A stretch of DNA of 64,000 nt from NCBI RefSeq assembly GCF_003319185.1, contig NZ_QOHJ01000001.1, positions 310,001 through 374,000 on the forward strand. Direction: 5' to 3'. How positions within the stretch are numbered: position 1 is the first letter of the stretch; each line of letters starts with the position of its first letter. Source of the stretch: Blastococcus sp. TF02A-30. Its GTDB lineage: Bacteria > Actinomycetota > Actinomycetes > Mycobacteriales > Geodermatophilaceae. The notes beneath the pieces are model-generated. The model worked only from the letters and a program-made list of their open reading frames with translations, made no database searches and was not told where the DNA came from. This document shows positions 23,006 to 32,182 of the stretch, piece after piece. The position numbers and the translations under genes are program-made.

Positions 23006-25653
23006 GCGGCTGGCTGTCCCGGTGGCGGCTGGCGCTGCGCATCGCGCGGCGTGACGCGCGGCGGCACAGGGGCCGCACGCTGCTGGTCGTGCTCATGGTC
23101 GGGTTGCCGGTGCTGGTGATCACCGGGGGCGACACGCTGTTCCGGACCGAGGGCGTCACCGCGGCCGAGGAGCTGCCCGCACGCCTCGGTGGCGCCGACG
23201 TGCGGATCACCGGGGAGTCCCGGCAGGAGGTCTGGGCCGACCCCGCGACGGGCATCGTCTGGGGGAAGGGGCGGTTCGCCGACCCGCCGTGGACCGCGGA
23301 CGAGGTGCAGGGCCTGCTCCCGGCCGGTTCCCGGTTGGTGGAGGCCGCAACCGGCTGGCTCTACCTGCGCACCGACGGGGGCTACGCCCGCGTGGAGGCG
23401 TACGCCGAGGACGCCGCGGACCCGATGATCGACGGCCGCTACGAGGTGCTCGACGGCCGGCTCCCGGACCGGCCCGGGGAGGTCGCGGTCAGCCCGGACG
23501 TCGCCGACCGCGTCGGCGGCCTCGGCGAGGAGGTCGCGCTCACCCGCGACGAGGTCCCCGCGGAGGTCGTCGGCGTCGTGCGCCGGCCCTTCGAGTCCGG
23601 CGACCTGCTCGTCGTCCCGGGCGAGGACGCCGACCTGCTGTCCGACCCGCTGAGCCGGTTCTTCGCCGACGTGCCCGCGGGTCTGGACTGGGCCGCGGTG
23701 CAGGCGCTCAACCGGCGCGGGCTCTCCGTCCTCTCCCGCGAGGTGGCCCTGGACCCGCCGCCGGAGGCCGCCTGGCTGCCGCCGCAGGCCGTCGGCTACT
23801 CCCAGCCGGGCAGCGATGCCGCCGAGATCGCGGTCATCGCCCTGGTCGTGGCCGCACTCGTCCTGGAGGTGGTGCTGCTGGCCGGCCCCGCCTTCGCCGT
23901 CGGCGTCCGCAGGCAGCGGCGCGACCTGGCCCTGATCGGCGCCACCGGCGGCTCGGCCGGCGACCTGCGCCGGATCGTGCTCGCCAACGGCGTGGTCCTC
24001 GGCGGCGGGGCCGGGGTCCTGGGCGCGGCGGCCGGGATCGGGTTGGCCGCCGCGGCGGTCCCGGTCATCGAGGCGCGCACCGACCTGGTGTTCGGGCCGT
24101 TCGACGTCCCGGTCCTCGAGGTGCTGCTGGTCGTGGCGGTCGCGGTGCTCGCGGGGCTGGCGGCCGCCTGGTTCCCGGCACGGCAGGCGGCGCGCACCGA
24201 CGTCGTCGACGCCCTGGCCGGCCGGCGCGGGCAGATCCGCACCTCCTGGCGTTCCCCGGTGGCCGGCCTGGTGGCCGGCGCCGCGGGGTTGGCCCTCGTC
24301 GTCCTCGGCGCGCGGGGCACGGAACTCGCCGTCGCCGCCGGAGCGGCGCTGCTGATCATCGGCATCGTGGTCGCCACCCCCTGGTTGGTGGGCCTGCTCG
24401 CCCCGCTCGCGGAGCGGCTGCCGGTGCCCGGCCGGCTGGCCGTCCGGGATGCCACCCGGAACCGCAGCCGGACCGCGCCCGCCGTCGCCGCCGTCATGGC
24501 GACGGTCGCCGGCATCACCGCGCTGGTCATCGGCAGCGCCAGCGACAGCGCCCAGGCGCGGCGCGACTACGTGCCGTCGGCCCCGCTGGGCGCGGGTCAG
24601 GTGCACGGCGGCACGGACATGGCGGAATCCGACTGGGACGCGGTGGTGGCCGTGCTGGAGGGCGAGGCGCCGGACCGTCCGGTGCACCGGCTGCGCGGCA
24701 ACACCTACGCCGGGACGGGGGTGCAGGACGAACTGGTCGCGATCGAGGACGGCTGCACCGGCGCCGTCACCTCCTGCCGCTGGTTCCCGGTCGGGTCGAA
24801 CGTCATGACGACCGCCGGCGAGCTGCTCGTCGCCGACTCCGCCGCGCTGCGTGCGGTCGCCGGCGACCAGGTCCCCGATGAGGTGCTGGCGGCGGTCGAC
24901 GCCGGCCGGGTCGCCGTGCTCGGGGACGGCGCCGTCGGCGAGGACGGGGTGGTGACCCTGGCCGGCGCGCGGTACGACGGCGCGGGCGGCAGCACGACGC
25001 TCGGCACGGCGCAGCTGCCCGCGGTGGAGGTGCAGCTGCCCGGCGCCACGCAGCGGGCGATCAGCGTGCCCGCGCTCGTCGTCGTCCCCCCGTCCCTGCT
25101 GGACCGGCTGCCGATCCCGGTGGAGACCACCGGCCTGGTCACCGGCGGACCGGACGACCCGGTGACCGAGGCGCAGGAGCAGCGGATCGACGAGGCGCTG
25201 GCCGTCACGGCGGGCGAGGGCGGGATCTCCGTCGAGCGGGGCTGGCAGGACGACCTCGCCCTGGCGCGCGTGATCCTCGTCCTGGTCGGCGGCGCCCTGG
25301 TGCTGATCGCCACGCTCACCGCCACGGGGCTGGCGCTCACCGACGCCCGGCCGGACTTCGCCACCCTCGCCGCCGTCGGCGCGGCGCCGCGGACCCGCCG
25401 GTTCATGGCGATGGCCTCGGCCGCGGTGGTCGGCGGGGGAGGGGCGCTGCTCGGGGTGCTCGTCGGCATCGCGCCCGGGATCGCGGTCGCCTACCCGCTG
25501 ACCAGCACCGACTACGGTTCGGGCGCCCAGCCGGTGGTGGACGTCCCGTGGGGAGTGCTGGCGGCCGTCGGGATCGCCGTCCCGCTGGTGGCCGTCGCCG
25601 TCACCGGCCTGTTCGTGCGGTCCCGCCTGCCGATGGCCCGCCGGATGGGCTAG
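23002..25653 (+). CDS. ABC transporter permease, FtsX family
   Basis: An 883-residue membrane protein with two FtsX/MacB_PCD units: an N-terminal helix (LLVVLMVGLPVLVI), an extracytoplasmic domain, helices near 275-430, a second extracytoplasmic domain, and final helices near 760-880. VGVRRQRRDLALIGATGGSAGDLRRIVLANGVVLGG is the conserved FtsX cytoplasmic loop. Such MacB-like pumps act mechanically on envelope substrates, lipids or peptides. Its stop overlaps, tail to tail, the stop of the DUF3097 gene in a shared CTAG. Confidence 0.9.
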   Translation: MSGWLSRWRLALRIARRDARRHRGRTLLVVLMVGLPVLVITGGDTLFRTEGVTAAEELPARLGGADVRITGESRQEVWADPATGIVWGKGRFADPPWTADEVQGLLPAGSRLVEAATGWLYLRTDGGYARVEAYAEDAADPMIDGRYEVLDGRLPDRPGEVAVSPDVADRVGGLGEEVALTRDEVPAEVVGVVRRPFESGDLLVVPGEDADLLSDPLSRFFADVPAGLDWAAVQALNRRGLSVLSREVALDPPPEAAWLPPQAVGYSQPGSDAAEIAVIALVVAALVLEVVLLAGPAFAVGVRRQRRDLALIGATGGSAGDLRRIVLANGVVLGGGAGVLGAAAGIGLAAAAVPVIEARTDLVFGPFDVPVLEVLLVVAVAVLAGLAAAWFPARQAARTDVVDALAGRRGQIRTSWRSPVAGLVAGAAGLALVVLGARGTELAVAAGAALLIIGIVVATPWLVGLLAPLAERLPVPGRLAVRDATRNRSRTAPAVAAVMATVAGITALVIGSASDSAQARRDYVPSAPLGAGQVHGGTDMAESDWDAVVAVLEGEAPDRPVHRLRGNTYAGTGVQDELVAIEDGCTGAVTSCRWFPVGSNVMTTAGELLVADSAALRAVAGDQVPDEVLAAVDAGRVAVLGDGAVGEDGVVTLAGARYDGAGGSTTLGTAQLPAVEVQLPGATQRAISVPALVVVPPSLLDRLPIPVETTGLVTGGPDDPVTEAQEQRIDEALAVTAGEGGISVERGWQDDLALARVILVLVGGALVLIATLTATGLALTDARPDFATLAAVGAAPRTRRFMAMASAAVVGGGGALLGVLVGIAPGIAVAYPLTSTDYGSGAQPVVDVPWGVLAAVGIAVPLVAVAVTGLFVRSRLPMARRMG

Positions 25654-26459
25654 TCCGTCGTCACGAAGTCGATGAGCTCCTCGACCCGGCCGATCAGCTG
25701 CGGCTCGAGGTCGGTCCAGGTGCGCACGCGGGCCAGGATCCGCTGGGCCCACACGTAGCCGGTGTCGTCCTCCCAGCCCAGCCGCCTGCAGACGCCGGTC
25801 TTCCAGTCCTCGCCCTTCGGCACGGTCGGCCAGGCCGCGATCCCGACGACCGAGGGCTTCACCGCCTGCCAGATGTCGATGTACGGGTGGCCGACGACCA
25901 GGGCGTGCTCGCCGGTGATCTGCTCGGCGATCCGGCTCTCCTTGGAGCCGCGCACCAGGTGGTCCACGAGCACGCCGAGCCGCCGGCCGGAGGACGGGCG
26001 GAACTCGCGCACGATGCCCGGCAGGTCGTCCACGCCGTGCAGCGGCTCGACGACGACGCCCTCGATCCGCAGGTCGTGGCCCCACACCTTCTCGACGAGC
26101 TCGGCGTCGTGCTTGCCCTCGACGTAGATGCGGCCCTCGCGCGCGACCCGGGCGCGGGCGCCGGCCACGTAGGTGGAGCCGGATGCGCTGCGGGCCGGGC
26201 CGGCCGGCGCCTTCGGCTTGGGCCGCACCAGGACCACCGGCCGGCCGTCGACCCAGAAGCCGGGGCCCAGGGGGTAGGCGCGCACCTTCCCGAAGCGGTC
26301 CTCCAGGTGGACGACGTCCTTCTCGCACCGCACCACGGCTCCGACGAAGCCCGAGCTCGGGTCCTCCACCACGAGGTCGTGCTCCGCCTCCACCTGCGGT
26401 GACGGCTTCTTGACCGTGCGCGGGTGGACGAGGTTGTCGTAGGGGGAACGCGGCGGCAT
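25650..26459 (-). CDS. DUF3097 protein
   Basis: A 269-residue DUF3097 protein, an actinobacterial family. Visible features: KKPSPQVEAEHDLVVEDPSSGFVGAVV, a strand-rich N-terminal domain, then RIYVEGKHDAELVEKVWGHDLRIEGVVVEPLHGVDDL. The latter resembles a TOPRIM-like core (EGKHD, and GVLVDHLV). The C-terminus holds HPYIDIWQAVKP. Function is unknown; a nucleic-acid role is suggested only by the TOPRIM-like motif. The ATG at 26459 is preferred over longer in-frame versions that begin in low-complexity sequence. Confidence 0.88.
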   Translation of the reverse strand: MPPRSPYDNLVHPRTVKKPSPQVEAEHDLVVEDPSSGFVGAVVRCEKDVVHLEDRFGKVRAYPLGPGFWVDGRPVVLVRPKPKAPAGPARSASGSTYVAGARARVAREGRIYVEGKHDAELVEKVWGHDLRIEGVVVEPLHGVDDLPGIVREFRPSSGRRLGVLVDHLVRGSKESRIAEQITGEHALVVGHPYIDIWQAVKPSVVGIAAWPTVPKGEDWKTGVCRRLGWEDDTGYVWAQRILARVRTWTDLEPQLIGRVEELIDFVTTD

Positions 26460-26796
26460 GCCTCCATGCTGAGCAGCCGGACCCGCCGCACGGCGACGAC
26501 GCGCCGGAGAGCGGACCGTTCCGACACGCCCGGGCGCGGCCCGGTCGCGGACCGTCACCGGTCCCGCCGGTCGTTGGACTGTGCAACGGCCGATCCGGTT
26601 GTGCCCCGCGCATCGGCCGGTGACCTGCGGAAACCGGCCAGGAGCGATACCGGGTCACAGGTACCCGCCGGTCCGGCAGGGCGCCCGGACACCCGTCGCG
26701 GACCGATGCGAACCGGCCGCGGCCGTTTCGCCGTGCCGGTGGGGGTCACCCAGAAGAGTGACCGCGAACACCGCTGAGATGGGAGCGAACCCAACG
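26460..26796. other. Intergenic region between divergent genes, no gene seen
   Basis: This stretch separates the DUF3097 gene (leftward) from the PRC-barrel gene (rightward) and should hold both promoters. I see no convincing ORF, RNA gene, strong hairpin or clear -35/-10 pair. The only local signal is the GGGAGCG ribosome site ahead of the PRC-barrel start at 26797. Confidence 0.6.
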
Positions 26797-27648
26797 ATGA
26801 TCGGCACCGAAACCCTCGACCGCGTGATCGGCAAGGACGTCTACGACGAGTCCGGGCAGAAGATCGGCTCCGCCTCCGAGGTCTACCTCGACGACGAGAC
26901 GGGACGGCCGGAGTGGGTCACCGTCAAGACCGGCATGTTCGGCACGAAGGAGTCCTTCGTCCCCATCCGGGACGCCGACCTGACCGATGACGGCCTCCGC
27001 GTACCGATCAGCAAGGAGCGGGTCAAGGACGCCCCCAAGATCGACACCGACGGTCACCTGTCCCCGCAGGAGGAGCAGGAGCTCTACCACTACTACGGCA
27101 TGGGCACCGGCACCGGCACGACCGGGCGGACCACCGACACCATGACGACCACCGAGTCCACGACCGGCATGGCCGGGACGGGGACGGCGGGCACCGGGAT
27201 GGCCGCGGGCGGCACGACCGACGTCAACCGCCACGGGACGGTCGGCCACGACACCTCCGGCCCGACCACCGACGACGCCATGACCCGCTCCGAGGAGCGG
27301 CTGAACGTCGGTACCCGCAGCGAGGAGGTCGGCCGCGCCCGCCTGCGCAAGTACGTGGTCACCGAGAACGTGACCGAGACCGTGCCGGTGAGCCGCGAGG
27401 AGGTCCGCGTCGAGCGCGAGCCGATCACCGACGCGAACGTCGGCAACGCGCTGGACGGCCCCGCCATCAGCGAGGAGGAGCACGAGGTCACGCTCCGCGC
27501 CGAGCGCCCCGTGGTGGAGAAGGAGGCCGTCCCCGTCGAGCGCGTCCGCCTGGACAAGGAGACCGTCACCGACCAGGAGACCGTCAGCGCCGACGTCCGC
27601 AAGGAGGAGATCGAGGTGGACGGCGCCCGGGACGACCGGCGCATGTGA
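26797..27648 (+). CDS. PRC-barrel and DUF2382 domain protein
   Basis: A 283-residue soluble protein. A PRC-barrel occupies the first 75 residues (LDRVIGKDVYDESGQKIGSASEVYLDDETGRPEWVTVKTG then FVPI.DADL). A Thr/Gly/Met-rich linker of about 70 residues follows, then DUF2382 from near 165 (SEERLNVGTRSEEVGRARLRKYVVTENVTETVPVSREEVRVEREPI), with alternating charged strands. This architecture is common in radiation- and desiccation-tolerant actinobacteria and is often stress-induced, but its role is unproven. An in-frame ATG at 26779 is an alternative start. Confidence 0.9.
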   Translation: MIGTETLDRVIGKDVYDESGQKIGSASEVYLDDETGRPEWVTVKTGMFGTKESFVPIRDADLTDDGLRVPISKERVKDAPKIDTDGHLSPQEEQELYHYYGMGTGTGTTGRTTDTMTTTESTTGMAGTGTAGTGMAAGGTTDVNRHGTVGHDTSGPTTDDAMTRSEERLNVGTRSEEVGRARLRKYVVTENVTETVPVSREEVRVEREPITDANVGNALDGPAISEEEHEVTLRAERPVVEKEAVPVERVRLDKETVTDQETVSADVRKEEIEVDGARDDRRM

Positions 27649-27683
27649 CACAGCACCCCTCCTCGGAGGGGGCCGGATCAGCC

Positions 27684-27721
27684 GCGGCCGGCCGGGCGAC
27701 CACGATGCCCCGGCCGGCCGC
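27684..27721. terminator. Bidirectional hairpin terminator
   Basis: Perfect 13-bp inverted repeat (GCGGCCGGCCGGG and its complement) with a 12-base loop, between the convergent PRC-barrel and M18 aminopeptidase genes. It can terminate both. Confidence 0.8.
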
Positions 27722-27739
27722 CGGGCTGCCCGCCGTCGG

Positions 27740-29020
27740 TCAGTCCGCCAGGCAGGCGGTCAGGGCCGACACCACGTGCGGGACGTCGAGCGCCGAGGTC
27801 AGCTCCCGGCAGGAGTGCATGGCCAGCATCGGGGCGCCGACGTCGACCGTCGCGATCCCGAGCCGGGTGGCCGTCAGCGGGCCGATCGTGCTCCCGCAGG
27901 GCAGGTCGGCGCGGGTGACGAACATCTGCAGCGGGACGCCCGCCTCGGCGCAGCGCTCCCGGAACCAGCCGCCGGTCGCGGCGTCGGTCGCGTAGGACTG
28001 GTTCGCGTTGACCTTCAGCACGGGGCCGCCGCCCAGCTGCGGCTGGTGCGCCGGCTCGTGCCGGTCGGACCGGGTCGGGTGCACCGCGTGCGCCATGTCG
28101 GCCGACACCAGCACCGAGCGCGCGATCGCCCGGTGCACCGCCTGCGCGTCCGCGGGATCGGCGAGGCCGGCCAGCCGGCGGAGCACGTCCTCGAGGAAGC
28201 TGCCGCGGGCGCCGGCCATCGAGCCGCTGCCCACCTCCTCGTGGTCGTTGCAGACCAGCACCTGGGTGCGTTCCCCCGCCGGCGCGGCCAGCAGGGCCAG
28301 CAGCCCGGCGTGGCACGAGGCGAGGTTGTCCAGCCGCGGCGCGGCGATCCAGGTGCCGTCGGCCCCAGCCCGGCCCGCCGGCTGGGTGTCGGCGAGCACG
28401 AGGTCGTGCCCCACCACGTCGGCCACGTCGACGCCGGCGGCCTCGGCCAGCGCGGCGAGCAGCCCCGGCTCGTCGCCCAGGTCGCGTGACCAGACCGGCA
28501 CCAGGTGGCGCTGCGGATCGAGGGTCAGCCCCTCCCGCACGCCGCGGTCGAGGTGGATGGCCAGCGACGGCAGCCGGAGCGGCGCGCCCGGCAGCCGGAC
28601 CAGGGTGGTCGTCCCACCTCGGAGCGCCACCCGCCCGGCGACGGTGAGCTCGCGGTCGAGCCAGGTGTGCCACAGCCCGCCGCCGTAGGGCTCCACGCCG
28701 ACCAGGCGGTAGCCGGCCTGGCGGACGTCGGAGTTCGGCCGGACCTTGAAGGTGGGGGAGTCGGTGTGCGCGCCGACCACGCGGAAGCCGCTCTCCGCGG
28801 GCGCCGCCGTCCCGACCCGGAACGCGACGATGCTGCCGTGCCGCACCACGAAGTGCCGGCCGCCCGGGGCCGGGGCCCAGCGGTCGGCCTCGGCCAGCTC
28901 GGTGAAGCCGGCGGCGGTCAGCCGCCGCGCGAGCTCGGCGACGGCGTGCGACGGCGAGGGGGACGCGTCGACGAAGGCCCGCAGGTCGTCGCCCGCGGCG
29001 AGGGCGTCGGGAGTCGGCAT
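27740..29020 (-). CDS. M18 family aminopeptidase
   Basis: A 426-residue dinuclear zinc aminopeptidase of the aspartyl aminopeptidase family, which removes acidic N-terminal residues in the cytoplasm. Metal and catalytic motifs are VVGAHTDSPTFKVRPN near 85, RLDNLASCHAGLLAL, VCNDHEEVGSGSMAGARG near 265, SADMAHAVHPT near 315, and the C-terminal GAPMLAMHSCRELTS. Length is normal for bacterial M18 enzymes (ApeB type). It stands alone and is divergent from the MoxR operon. Confidence 0.93.
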   Translation of the reverse strand: MPTPDALAAGDDLRAFVDASPSPSHAVAELARRLTAAGFTELAEADRWAPAPGGRHFVVRHGSIVAFRVGTAAPAESGFRVVGAHTDSPTFKVRPNSDVRQAGYRLVGVEPYGGGLWHTWLDRELTVAGRVALRGGTTTLVRLPGAPLRLPSLAIHLDRGVREGLTLDPQRHLVPVWSRDLGDEPGLLAALAEAAGVDVADVVGHDLVLADTQPAGRAGADGTWIAAPRLDNLASCHAGLLALLAAPAGERTQVLVCNDHEEVGSGSMAGARGSFLEDVLRRLAGLADPADAQAVHRAIARSVLVSADMAHAVHPTRSDRHEPAHQPQLGGGPVLKVNANQSYATDAATGGWFRERCAEAGVPLQMFVTRADLPCGSTIGPLTATRLGIATVDVGAPMLAMHSCRELTSALDVPHVVSALTACLAD

Positions 29021-29078
29021 GGGCTCATCGTCTCCCGCCGCCGACGGGTGGGTGGCGCCGGGTGGGATGCTGCTGCGT

Positions 29079-29966
29079 GTGAGCGAGCGCACGGTCCCCG
29101 CCGACCCCGACGAGCTGGCCGCCGCCCTGGAGCGGACCGGCTACCTGCCCGACGAGGGGCTGGCGACGGCCGCCTACCTGGCGCTGGCCATGCACCGGCC
29201 GCTGTTCCTCGAGGGCGAGGCGGGTGTGGGCAAGACCGCGCTGGCGCACGCGCTGGCCGAGGTCACCGGCCGGCCGCTGCACCGGCTGCAGTGCTACGAG
29301 GGGCTGGAGGCCAGCCAGGCGCTCTACGACTGGGACTTCGGCCGCCAGCTGCTGCACCTGCGGGCCGCCGAGGCCGCCCACGCGACCGGCGACACCGAGC
29401 AGCTGGAGGCCTCGCTCTACGACCGGCGGTTCCTGCTCGCCCGCCCGCTGCTGCGCGCGCTCGAGGACTCCCCCAGCGTGCTGCTGGTCGACGAGGTGGA
29501 CCGCGCCGACGACGAGTTCGAGGCGTTCCTGCTCGAGGTGCTCAGCGACTTCACCATCTCCATCCCCGAGCTCGGCACGGTGCGGGCGCAGACCCCGCCG
29601 CTGGTCGTCCTCACCTCCAACCGCACCCGCGAGGTGCACGACGCGCTCAAGCGGCGCTGCCTCTACCACTGGCTGCAGCACCCCGACTTCGACCGCGAGG
29701 TGGCGATCCTGCGGCGCCGGCTGCCCGACGTCACCGAGCAGCTGGCCCGCGAGGTGGCCCGGGCGACCGCAAAGCTGCGCACCCTGGACCTGCTCAAGCC
29801 GCCCGGCATCGCCGAGGCGATGGACTGGGCCACGGCGCTGCACACGCTGGGCGCGAAGGAGCTCGACCCCGACCTGGCCGCGCGCACGCTCGGCGCTGTC
29901 CTCAAGTACCGGGAGGACACCGAGCGGGTCCAGGGTGCGGTGAAGGAGGCCCTCTTCGGTGCCTAG
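29079..29966 (+). CDS. MoxR-type AAA+ ATPase (CoxD-like)
   Basis: A 295-residue AAA+ ATPase. Walker A is EGEAGVGKTALAHALAE, Walker B LLVDEVDRADDEFEAFLLEVLSD, sensor 1 VVLTSNRTREVHDALKRRCLYHWLQHPD, and the C-terminal lid follows. MoxR ATPases act as metallocluster or cofactor chaperones with VWA partners. In CO-dehydrogenase loci the equivalent CoxD helps form the Mo/Cu site. Here it leads an operon with a VWA protein, XdhC and MOSC, so maturation of a molybdenum hydroxylase is the likely job. A longer start at ATG 29067 is in frame. Confidence 0.9.
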   Translation: MSERTVPADPDELAAALERTGYLPDEGLATAAYLALAMHRPLFLEGEAGVGKTALAHALAEVTGRPLHRLQCYEGLEASQALYDWDFGRQLLHLRAAEAAHATGDTEQLEASLYDRRFLLARPLLRALEDSPSVLLVDEVDRADDEFEAFLLEVLSDFTISIPELGTVRAQTPPLVVLTSNRTREVHDALKRRCLYHWLQHPDFDREVAILRRRLPDVTEQLAREVARATAKLRTLDLLKPPGIAEAMDWATALHTLGAKELDPDLAARTLGAVLKYREDTERVQGAVKEALFGA

Positions 29967-31080
29967 GCGCGACGTGGTCGACACCGTGCTCGGCTTCGCC
30001 CGGACGCTGCGGACCGCCGGCGTGGCGGCCTCGCCCGACCGCGTCGAGGCGATGCTCGGCGCCCTCGGACACCTCGACGTGCTCCAGCCCTCCGACGTCT
30101 ACTGGGCCGGACGACTGACCCTCTGCTCGGGACCGGACGACCTGGATCGCTACGACGCCGCGTTCGCCGCCTGGTTCTCCGGCGAGCGCCCCCGGCGCTC
30201 GCGCCCGGCTCAGCACGAACCGCCGCAGCTGGCCGCATCGGCCCCGCTGGACGCCGGGACCGGCAGCGGGGACGACGACCCCGACACCCCCGACCTCGCC
30301 GCCAAGGCCAGCGCCGAGGAGCTGCTGCGGCACCGCGACGTCGCCGAGCTGACGATCGCCGAGCGGGAGCACCTGCGCCGGCTGTTCGCCCTGCTGGTGC
30401 CGGCCCAGCCCATGCGGCCGGCCCGCCGGCGCCGGCCGAGCTCCCTGGGGCAGGTCCACCCCGCCCGAACCGTCCGCCGGGCGCTGCGCGAGGGCGGTGA
30501 GGTGACCCGCCTGATGCACCGCCGGCGCCGGCCGCGCCCGCGCCGCGTCGTCCTGCTGGTCGACGTCTCCGGCTCGATGGCCCCCTACGCCGACGCGCTG
30601 CTGCGCTTCGCGCACGCGGCGGTGCGGGCCCGGCCCGCCTCGACAGAGGTGTTCACCATCGGCACCCGGCTGACCCGCGTCACCCGCGAGCTGCGGCTGC
30701 GCGACGCCGACCGGGCGCTCGCCGCCAGCGGCTCGGCGATCCCCGACTGGTCCGGCGGCACGCGGCTGGGCGAGGTGCTCAAGGCGTTCCTGGATCGGTG
30801 GGGGCAGCGCGGCACGGCCCGCGGCGCGATCGTCGTCGTCTGCAGCGACGGCTGGGAGCGCGGCGGCACGGAGCTGCTGGGCGAGCAGATGGCGCGGCTG
30901 CGCCGGCTCGCGCACGCCGTGGTCTGGGTCAACCCGCACAAGGGCCGCAGCGGCTACGAGCCGCTGACCGGCGGCATGCAGGCGGCGCTGCCGTCGATCG
31001 ACGCCTTCGTGGCCGGGCACAGCATGGCCGCGTTCGAGGAGCTGACAGGGGTGATCGCGCATGCGGGACGTTCTCGATGA
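29959..31080 (+). CDS. VWA domain protein (CoxE-like)
   Basis: A 373-residue protein with a C-terminal von Willebrand A domain. The MIDAS motif is VVLLVDVSGSMAPYADALL near 196-205. Later MIDAS parts are the Thr in WSGGTRLGEVL and the Asp in VVVCSDGWERGG. The N-terminal part is helical and charged, as in CoxE. VWA proteins pair with MoxR ATPases to act on a client enzyme. It overlaps the ATPase gene by 8 bases and the XdhC gene by 20 bases, which argues for tightly coupled expression. Confidence 0.9.
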   Translation: MPRRDVVDTVLGFARTLRTAGVAASPDRVEAMLGALGHLDVLQPSDVYWAGRLTLCSGPDDLDRYDAAFAAWFSGERPRRSRPAQHEPPQLAASAPLDAGTGSGDDDPDTPDLAAKASAEELLRHRDVAELTIAEREHLRRLFALLVPAQPMRPARRRRPSSLGQVHPARTVRRALREGGEVTRLMHRRRRPRPRRVVLLVDVSGSMAPYADALLRFAHAAVRARPASTEVFTIGTRLTRVTRELRLRDADRALAASGSAIPDWSGGTRLGEVLKAFLDRWGQRGTARGAIVVVCSDGWERGGTELLGEQMARLRRLAHAVVWVNPHKGRSGYEPLTGGMQAALPSIDAFVAGHSMAAFEELTGVIAHAGRSR

Positions 31081-32182
31081 GCTGATCGGCTGGTGGCAGG
31101 CGGGGGAGACCGTCGGCGTGGGCACGGTGGTGGGCACCTGGCGCTCGGCGCCCCGGCCGGCGGGTGCGGCGATGCTCGTCGGCCCCGACGGCACCGCGGT
31201 GGGCAGCGTCTCCGGCGGCTGCGTCGAGGGCGCGGTCTACGAGGAGGCCAAGGACGCCGTCGAGTCCGGCACCCCGGTCCTGCAGCGCTACGGCGTCAGC
31301 GACGACGACGCCTTCGCCGTCGGGCTGACCTGCGGCGGGATCCTCGACGTCTTCGTCGAGCCGGTGTCGCGCGAGTCGTTCCCCGAGCTGGGCGACATCG
31401 CCGAGTCGGTCGGGCGGCACGAGCCGGTCGCCGTCGTCACCGTGGTCGCCGGGCCGGACGACCGGCTGGGCCGCCGGCTGGTGCTGTGGCCGGACCGGGC
31501 CTCGGGCTCGCTGGGGGCGCAGCGGCTGGACGACGCCGTCGCCGACGACGCCCGCGGCATGCTGGCCGCCGGCCGCACCGGGCTGCTGCACGTCGGCCAC
31601 GACGGCGAGCGGCGCGGCGACGACCTGACCCTCTTCGTGAACTCCTTCGCGCCCGCCGCCCGCATGGTGGTGTTCGGCGCGATCGACTTCGCCGCGGCCG
31701 TCGCCCGCGTAGGGGCCTTCCTCGGCTACCGGGTGACCGTGTGCGACGCCCGGCCGGTGTTCGCGACGCCGAAGCGCTTCCCCGAGGCGCACGAGGTCGT
31801 CGTCGAGTGGCCGCACCGGTATCTCCAGGCCGAGGTCGACGCCGGGCGGCTGGACGAGCGCACGGTGCTGTGCGTGCTCACCCACGACCCCAAGTTCGAC
31901 GTCCCGCTGCTGGAGGTGGCGCTGCGGCTGCCGGTCGCCTACGTCGGCGCGATGGGCTCGCGGCGCACCCACGACGAGCGGATGGCGCGGTTGCGCGAGG
32001 CGGGGCTCACCGAGGAGGAGCTGGGCAGGCTGTCCTCGCCGATCGGCCTGGACCTGGGCGCCCGCACGCCGGAGGAGACCGCGGTGTCGATCGCGGCCGA
32101 GATCATCGCCGGCCGGTGGGGCGGCTCGGGGGAGCGGCTGGCCGGCACCGAGGGCCCCATCCACCGGACGGCCGACCGCTGA
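31061..32182 (+). CDS. XdhC/CoxF-family molybdenum cofactor maturation protein
   Basis: A 373-residue XdhC/CoxI-type protein that binds and helps sulfurate molybdenum cofactor before insertion in xanthine-oxidase-family enzymes. The N-terminal XdhC domain has GTVVGTWRSAPRPAGAAMLVGPDG, SVSGGCVEGAVYEEA and GLTCGGILDVFVEP. The C-terminal Rossmann domain has MVVFGAIDFAAAVARVGAFLGYRVTVCDARPVFAT and YVGAMGSRRTHDERMARLREAG. It normally accompanies coxSLM-type genes. The related structural genes lie 20 kb away. Confidence 0.92.
   Translation: MRDVLDELIGWWQAGETVGVGTVVGTWRSAPRPAGAAMLVGPDGTAVGSVSGGCVEGAVYEEAKDAVESGTPVLQRYGVSDDDAFAVGLTCGGILDVFVEPVSRESFPELGDIAESVGRHEPVAVVTVVAGPDDRLGRRLVLWPDRASGSLGAQRLDDAVADDARGMLAAGRTGLLHVGHDGERRGDDLTLFVNSFAPAARMVVFGAIDFAAAVARVGAFLGYRVTVCDARPVFATPKRFPEAHEVVVEWPHRYLQAEVDAGRLDERTVLCVLTHDPKFDVPLLEVALRLPVAYVGAMGSRRTHDERMARLREAGLTEEELGRLSSPIGLDLGARTPEETAVSIAAEIIAGRWGGSGERLAGTEGPIHRTADR

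Noticed and set aside
22087-26658. Very long open frame on the reverse strand opposite the ABC transporter genes
   Set aside because: Its protein is low-complexity Arg/Gly/Ala sequence with no domain. High GC makes long antisense frames common, and the forward frames hold clear domains.
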